From Zygnema cylindricum (Eukaryota > Streptophyta > Zygnematophyceae > Zygnematales > Zygnemataceae), in contig JBBHKE010001989.1 in the NCBI GenBank assembly GCA_037447655.1, forward strand, positions 1 through 64,000: 64,000 nt of DNA, read 5' to 3'. Position 1 is the first letter of the stretch. Each line of letters starts with the position of its first letter. Below are positions 59,093-64,000 of the stretch, piece after piece. The notes under the pieces are model-generated. The model was not told the origin of the DNA. It saw nothing but the letters and a program-made list of their open reading frames with translations, and did not search any database. Position numbers and translations under genes: made by a program.

Positions 59093-59860
59093 TGTTACGT
59101 ATTATATAGTACAATATTTACTTAAACATTAATACATAGGTTAAATCATTTAACTGTAACTGTTTACGGTATACATAGATTCGGTAATGTATAAGTACGG
59201 AATACGTTACATGCACGAAATCAATACCGCGCATTTATTTCGTAAGTGAAACGAATACCGCGCATGTATTTATTACGGCTACGATTAAATTAGATTCTAA
59301 TCGGACGGCCGAAATTAGCGCCGAGATCGCGGAAGAAGATTTGGGCGGTTTGTGGCCATCGCCACATCAGATGACGCGTGGCGAAATTACATTGGATCGT
59401 GGAATCTCCGGAGATTATGGCACCGAATCCGGATATGACATGTGTCGACATTTAGGCCATGTCGTATAATGTTTGTACATAAAGTACACCGGCAGCTGTA
59501 CTTTTGCGTACGGAACTGTATTCTGATTGGTTCCGTACATCAGTAGATAGAGTCTGTGAGAGAGATAGGACTTAGAAAAATTAGGAGATAGGACCCTCTC
59601 TTCAGAGAACTTCTGTACAAAAGGTCAACTTTGACTCTCCATAACTTACTGCTCAGGGGAGCAAATTCAAAGATTCTTTTTGCTATCGACTCAGGGGAGT
59701 CTTCCCTTTCAGAGATTCTTTTTGCTATCGACTCAGGGGAGTCTTGCCTTCACAGGGGTGCAGGTGGTCAAAGTTTTTGTCTGCCAGGGTGGTAGTTATT
59801 TTTGCTGAAACACAAAGGGGTCAGGATTATCCTATAAGCTTCTTGGAAGCTGTCCACTCT
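59093..59860 (+). repeat. Copia 5' LTR (right end approximate)
   Basis: The start TGTTACG matches the start of the inverted LTR at 54141 (TGTAACGC). A 41-bp block AGATTCTTTTTGCTATCGAC is repeated in tandem near 59672-59750. The end lies somewhere between 59813 (TGAAACA) and 59858 (CTCTCA). I cannot fix it without the 3' LTR. A clear PBS was not found, though TGGAGGTCTCAGAG (59869) recalls the tRNA-Met type. Confidence 0.6.
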
Positions 59861-59892
59861 CAGGACTTATGGAGGTCTCAGAGTTTCAGGTT

Positions 59893-61002
59893 ATGGGCCC
59901 AACCTCTAGGGTACCAATCTTTAATGGAACTGGATTCATATACTGGGAAAGTATGATGATAGGAGCTCTATGCGAAAAAAGGTTTTGAGGGATAGTGAGT
60001 GGACGGCTAAGGCGTCCATCAAGTCTTGGAATTCCTCCAGGGTTTGGAGGAAGCACAATCACCAGGAAAGAAGATCCACCTTCAACGGAGGAAACAAAAG
60101 AAGGAGAGGTGGTGGACAAAGGAAAGGAGAAGGAGACAACCACACCAATAGCAACTGGTTCGGCATTCATGTCACCTATTCCGAGGAACGAGGAGAATGA
60201 TACTGAAACCTGGGACTTCAACAATATGGCGGCAAAGCACTTCATCCTACGCCATCTCACTCAAGGACTTGCATGTCCTCATTTGCAGGTAGAAAGGGCA
60301 TCCGATCTTTGGATGGCTCTCATAGAGATGTACCGAAGTGGTACGATTCAGCAACAACAGTTGGCTGATCAGAAAGTTAAGAAGTATGTATACAAAGGCG
60401 GAAATATGTTGGATTTTTGCAATGAGCTTGCTACACTCTTTATGGAGCTAGAGAGTGCGGGAAAAGATTTTAGTGAAAAAGAAAAGGTTAACTGTTTACT
60501 GATGAAGTTACCTGATGAGTTCGAGAACATAGTCAACCGTGTGCAGGACTTGCCGGACTCAAGGTGGATATGGAACTCAATGGTAGGGATGATTCTCGTT
60601 CGAGAGAATATAATTGAGATCCGAAGGGGAGGAAAAAGTGGCCAAGCCTTGGCAACAACGACTGATTGGAGGAACAAGGATTCCCGAAAACCGGTCGAAA
60701 ACTATAGGGGTAGGGAGCAGAAAAAACAGGCCGACGAGTTCGAACCAAGGGCTCCCAAAGGTTTATGTCATTTTTGTAAGAAACCAGGGCACTATATGGC
60801 AGAGTGCACTAAGCTAACCGAGCTTCGGTTAAAGGAGGGGCAGACCGGTGGTACCCTGAGAGGAAAGAAAAAGCCCTTGTCACACAGGTACTTGAGGCGG
60901 AATCCGAGGATGAGGACGATGAGCTCCTTTTGGATGAGGAGTTGGAGGCGAAAAATGAGGTCGAAATTCCACGAAGGCAGAAATGTGCTTACGGTGGATT
61001 GA
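59893..61002 (+). pseudogene. Copia gag with one zinc knuckle
   Basis: It starts ATGGGCCCAACC with RVPIFNGTGFIYWESMM, the usual copia gag opening. A TGA at 59986-59988 interrupts the frame, which is open on both sides of it. The capsid part has LWMALIEMYRSGTIQQQQL and LLMKLPDEFENIVNRV. The nucleocapsid is CHFCKKPGHYMAEC (CX2CX4HX4C). After about 60870 the frame changes: an acidic linker continues in the next frame into protease. Confidence 0.8.
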
Positions 61003-61667
61003 AAGGTGAAGCAGGCTGGATTGTAGATTCAGGTGCCTCCATGCACATGTGTAAGGATAGACACCTGTTCACTAAGATAAGAAAGATTCCCACCGTAGAG
61101 ATAGAGTACGGGGATGGGAGGATAGTCACCACTACTCTTGTAGGATCGGTAGATCTGAAAGTGTTAGTAGAAGGAAAGACATCCATATTAACATTCTCCG
61201 ATGTATTGTTTATTCCGGAGCTGAACAAAAATCTTATCTCTACATCAGTATTAGATGATAAGGGTTTTTTCACTAGCACTAGGGAAGGAGTCTTTACTGC
61301 TAGGTTTGAGGAGGATGTCTATTTCATTGCTGAGAAAGGTAGCCATGGGATGTTTAGGCTGATCTTAAGTAATGAAATGAAGAAACTTTATTATGCTGGT
61401 GTTCATGATATTATGATGTGGTATAAGAGGCTTGGGCATGTGAATCTAGATAAGTTCAGAGAGATGAAAAAGATGGGAGTGGTGGAAGGGATTCAGTTCA
61501 GTGAGAGTGATGATATAAGTGATTGTAGTGGATGTGCTCAAGGTAAAGCACACAGATTACCCTTTCCTAAATCAGCCACCTATAAGGGAGAAAAAATTCT
61601 AGATCTAGTACACACAGATATTTGGGGACAAACTAAAGTGCCCTCGCCGGGGGGAAGAGATTTATGA
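60870..61667 (+). pseudogene. Copia protease and GAG-pre-integrase segment
   Basis: The acidic linker SEDEDDELLLDEELEAKNEV leads to the protease with WIVDSGASMHMC (catalytic Asp present) and LFIPELNKNLISTSVL. The GAG-pre-integrase zinc region follows: WYKRLGHVNLDKFREMKKMG and CSGCAQGKAHRLPFPKS. The frame ends at 61667, just after VHTDIWGQTKVPSPGG. The integrase core continues one frame away, with a run of six G at the break. Confidence 0.88.
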
Positions 61668-63694
61668 TGACTATAACTGATGATTGGTCTCGGTATTCCC
61701 GGGTGTATTTTTTGAAAAACAAGTCCGAAGCTGAGGATTGCTTTAGACAATATAAAGCATGGAGCGAAAAACTCCATGAAACTCCAATCAAGAGAGTAAG
61801 GAGTAACAATGGTGGAGAGTATACTTCTAACCAGTTTGAGGATTTTCTGAGGGAAGATGGGGTTCAACACCAAAAGACAGTTCCAGAAAATCCGGAACAG
61901 AATGGGGTAGCTGAAAGGTTAAATAGAACACTAAGTGATAGTGCTAGAAGTATGTTGTCAGATAAAAAGATAGGAAAAAGGTTTTGGGCAAAAGCAATGA
62001 ACTGTGCTAATTACCTCAAGAATAGAGTTCTTACTTCAGCTATAAAAGATCAAACACCTTATGAGAGATGGACAGGCCGGAAACCAGACATATCTCACTT
62101 AAAGGTTTTCGGCAGTCAAGTATTCAGTTTAGATACAGATCGGTCTAATTGGAAGCTAGATCCTAAAGGAAAACCGGGATACTTATTAGGATATGATGAA
62201 GATGTTAAAGGATATAGAGTTTATGATCTAAAAAGGGAAGATATAATCTTAGTAAAGCATCTAGTAGTTATGGATGAAGGAAAGTCTGTGGATCCCTTCA
62301 AATATACGAAGTCAGTAAAAATCAGATTTGAGTCAAAAAATTCCGATAACTTTGAGCTTCCTAACTATCCAGGTTTTAGAGAAGATGACATTCTTGCACG
62401 TACAAATCAGACCGAAAAGGACTCGGCTGTGGAAACTCCAGTGACAACTCTACCCGAAGCGGAAGACGTGGTGGAAATTGATTCGGAATCAAGGGATAGG
62501 GGAGAAGCCGAGTTTGTTCGAAAGAATCCACGAGAACCATCTATTCCGGCCTCAAATTTTGAGGGGGGGAGGAGAAGTAGCAAAAGACTGCAAGAAAAAC
62601 AGGTTAATAACAAGGTAACTAAACTATCTCATCAAGATGAACCTCAAACTAATGGAGAGGCGATGACTTGTCCAGAAAGAAACCGGTGGAAGACAGCCAT
62701 CAATGAGGAGATGGCCTCAATCATGGCAGCCGATACTTGGGAGCTGGTGGATTGTCCACCTAACCGAAAACCAATCGGTTGTAAGTGGGTTTTCAAATTA
62801 AAACTGAACCCAAATAACACAATCGCGCGCTACAAGGCCAGATTAGTGGCAAAGGGATTTACACAAAAGGAGGGAATTGCCTACGAGGAAACCTTTGCCC
62901 CGGTGGTCAGATTTCCCTTTGTCCGCATACTTCTCAGTTTAGCAGCGGCGGAAGACATGGAAGTGCATCAGATGGACATCAAGACAGCCTTTTTGCATGG
63001 AGAATTGGAAGAGGAGATCTTCATGCGACAACCCGAAGGTTTTGTGGAGGAAGGAGAGGAGAGTAAGGTATGCCGGCTGATTAAATCTCTTTATGGTTTG
63101 AAACAAGCGCCTCGACAATGGAATAAGAAGCTTGATGAGTTTCTTACCGGTCTGGGATATATTCGGATCAGCTCAGATCACTCAATCTATGTTTTCGAAG
63201 ATGAGGAAGGTTTTATATTTATTGCAAATTATGTTGATGATTTGCTTGTTTTAAGTAAATCAATGGAAAAAATTAATAAACTGAAAACCGATCTTAAGGG
63301 GAGATTTGAAACGAAGGATATGGGAGAAGCAAAATATATTTTGGGAATTCAAGTAGAGAGGGACCGAAAAAGGAAAATTATAAGACTGACTCAAAATGAA
63401 GCAATAGGGAACATGCTTGAAAAATTTCAAATGGATAAAGCTAATAGTTGTACAACTCCAATGGAGTTGAAGAAGAGAAGTGAGGGGAGTGAGGAAGAAG
63501 GAGTCATAGTCTTAGACGAGGAATTATCTCTTGAAGAACAGAAGTTCATGCAGACTATTCCTTACACGCAAGTAGTGGGAAGTCTAATCTATTTTATGAA
63601 TTGTACCCGGCCGGATTTAGCTGCAGCTGTAGGAGTGCTGAGTAGAAGTCTAAATGCTCCCACTAAGAGGGATAGGGAGTCCTTAGATATTTGA
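61664..63694 (+). CDS. Copia integrase and reverse transcriptase (open 676 codons)
   Basis: The integrase core has TITDDWSRYSRVYFLKNK, VRSNNGGEYTS and NGVAERLNRT. The family has SDNGGEY at the second position, so one catalytic Asp is Asn here (codon AAC). RT has GCKWVFKLKLNPNNTIARYK, MDIKTAFLHGELEEEIFMRQ, SLYGLKQAPRQWNKKLDE and NYVDDLLVLSKSM (catalytic DD present) and ends in LIYFMNCTRPDLAAAVG. The long open frame shows the copy is young. RNase H continues in another frame after about 63680. Confidence 0.92.
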   Translation: MMTITDDWSRYSRVYFLKNKSEAEDCFRQYKAWSEKLHETPIKRVRSNNGGEYTSNQFEDFLREDGVQHQKTVPENPEQNGVAERLNRTLSDSARSMLSDKKIGKRFWAKAMNCANYLKNRVLTSAIKDQTPYERWTGRKPDISHLKVFGSQVFSLDTDRSNWKLDPKGKPGYLLGYDEDVKGYRVYDLKREDIILVKHLVVMDEGKSVDPFKYTKSVKIRFESKNSDNFELPNYPGFREDDILARTNQTEKDSAVETPVTTLPEAEDVVEIDSESRDRGEAEFVRKNPREPSIPASNFEGGRRSSKRLQEKQVNNKVTKLSHQDEPQTNGEAMTCPERNRWKTAINEEMASIMAADTWELVDCPPNRKPIGCKWVFKLKLNPNNTIARYKARLVAKGFTQKEGIAYEETFAPVVRFPFVRILLSLAAAEDMEVHQMDIKTAFLHGELEEEIFMRQPEGFVEEGEESKVCRLIKSLYGLKQAPRQWNKKLDEFLTGLGYIRISSDHSIYVFEDEEGFIFIANYVDDLLVLSKSMEKINKLKTDLKGRFETKDMGEAKYILGIQVERDRKRKIIRLTQNEAIGNMLEKFQMDKANSCTTPMELKKRSEGSEEEGVIVLDEELSLEEQKFMQTIPYTQVVGSLIYFMNCTRPDLAAAVGVLSRSLNAPTKRDRESLDI

Positions 63695-64000
63695 TAGGAA
63701 CTAGGGATCTATGGTTGCATTTGGGTGGGGAGAATACTGACATCACTACTTGGAGTGATGCGAGTTATGGTGATGCTCCGATGAGGAGATGCACTTCTGG
63801 ATATGTATTATATGTGGGTGATGGGACTTGCTGTTGGAGTAGCAAACAGCAAAAGGTTATTGCTCAGTCCACCATGGAGGCTGAGTATATGGCCTCTTGC
63901 TCTGCTGTAAAAGAATTGATGTGGGTCAATTTTTTGCTTGGTGAGCTTGGTCACCTTAAGAGTGGTGTGCAGAAAATATTTTGTGATAATAAGGCAGCAA
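63680..64000 (+). pseudogene. Copia RNase H (partial at window edge)
   Basis: After a frame change at about 63680 (GGGAG run) the translation continues with LRYLIGTRDLWLHLGG, TTWSDASYGDAPMRRCTSGY, STMEAEYMASCSAVKELMW and IFCDNKAA. The catalytic residues visible so far (Asp of SDASY and Glu of MEAEY) are present. The C-terminus and 3' LTR are beyond the window. Confidence 0.85.

Larger units (their letters stand above)
59093..64000 (+). mobile_element. Ty1/copia retrotransposon, nearly complete, cut by the window edge
   Basis: The order is LTR (from TGTTACG at 59093), leader, gag (ATG 59893), protease, integrase, RT and RNase H, running past 64000. The order PR-IN-RT-RH is diagnostic of Ty1/copia. 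Defects are one stop in gag (59986), three frame changes, each by one base next to a homopolymer, and an altered integrase Asp. The 3' LTR is outside the window. Confidence 0.9.

Overview
This window is nuclear DNA from a plant, most likely a non-seed land plant or a close streptophyte relative. The evidence is intron-split genes with GT-AG (and two GC-AG) introns, a clade-D type PP2C phosphatase, a protein ending in a CBM25-type starch-binding module, and Ty1/copia plus chromodomain Ty3/gypsy retrotransposons. The organism cannot be named from the sequence alone.

Three host genes can be assembled by joining exons whose phases agree. (1) 6280-13857 (+) encodes a protein of about 909 residues with a basic, Ser-rich N-terminus, coiled-coil stretches, an acidic linker and a C-terminal CBM25/53-like starch-binding module. 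(2) 22380-29878 (+) encodes an unrecognised, largely disordered protein of about 1216 residues in 13 exons, with a degenerate repeat of about 25 residues. (3) 37456-32032 (-) encodes a 381-residue PP2C in 5 exons.

The rest is repeats. Positions 1-5000 hold minisatellites, pieces of a non-LTR retrotransposon and a nested pair of TTA/TA-flanked inverted-repeat elements. Positions 15610-22778 hold a striking arrangement: about 975 bp covering the promoter, exon 1 and start of intron 1 of gene 2 is present twice, on either side of a 5.2 kb insert that contains two tail-to-tail broken copies of the non-LTR element. That element has an N-terminal C2H2 finger and, after the reverse transcriptase, a Cys/His motif and a possible restriction-like endonuclease. 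At least five copies end in a small hairpin whose stem is kept although its bases change.

Positions 38700-43000 hold a small MITE, a 269-bp tandem duplication and little else. Positions 43029-50764 are a complete but dead gypsy chromovirus (-) with 970-bp LTRs, inserted into another copy of the non-LTR element (42640-53290). It has lost the catalytic Asp of protease, RT motif A and RNase H. From 53290 to the end there are copia LTR and gag remnants, a copia pol fragment bracketed by two inverted copies of a tRNA-derived SINE, and a nearly intact copia element (+) running off the right edge, with three frameshifts all next to homopolymer runs.

Exon joins are inferred from splice consensus, phase and (for the PP2C and the CBM domain) family resemblance. 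No transcript data or searches were available.
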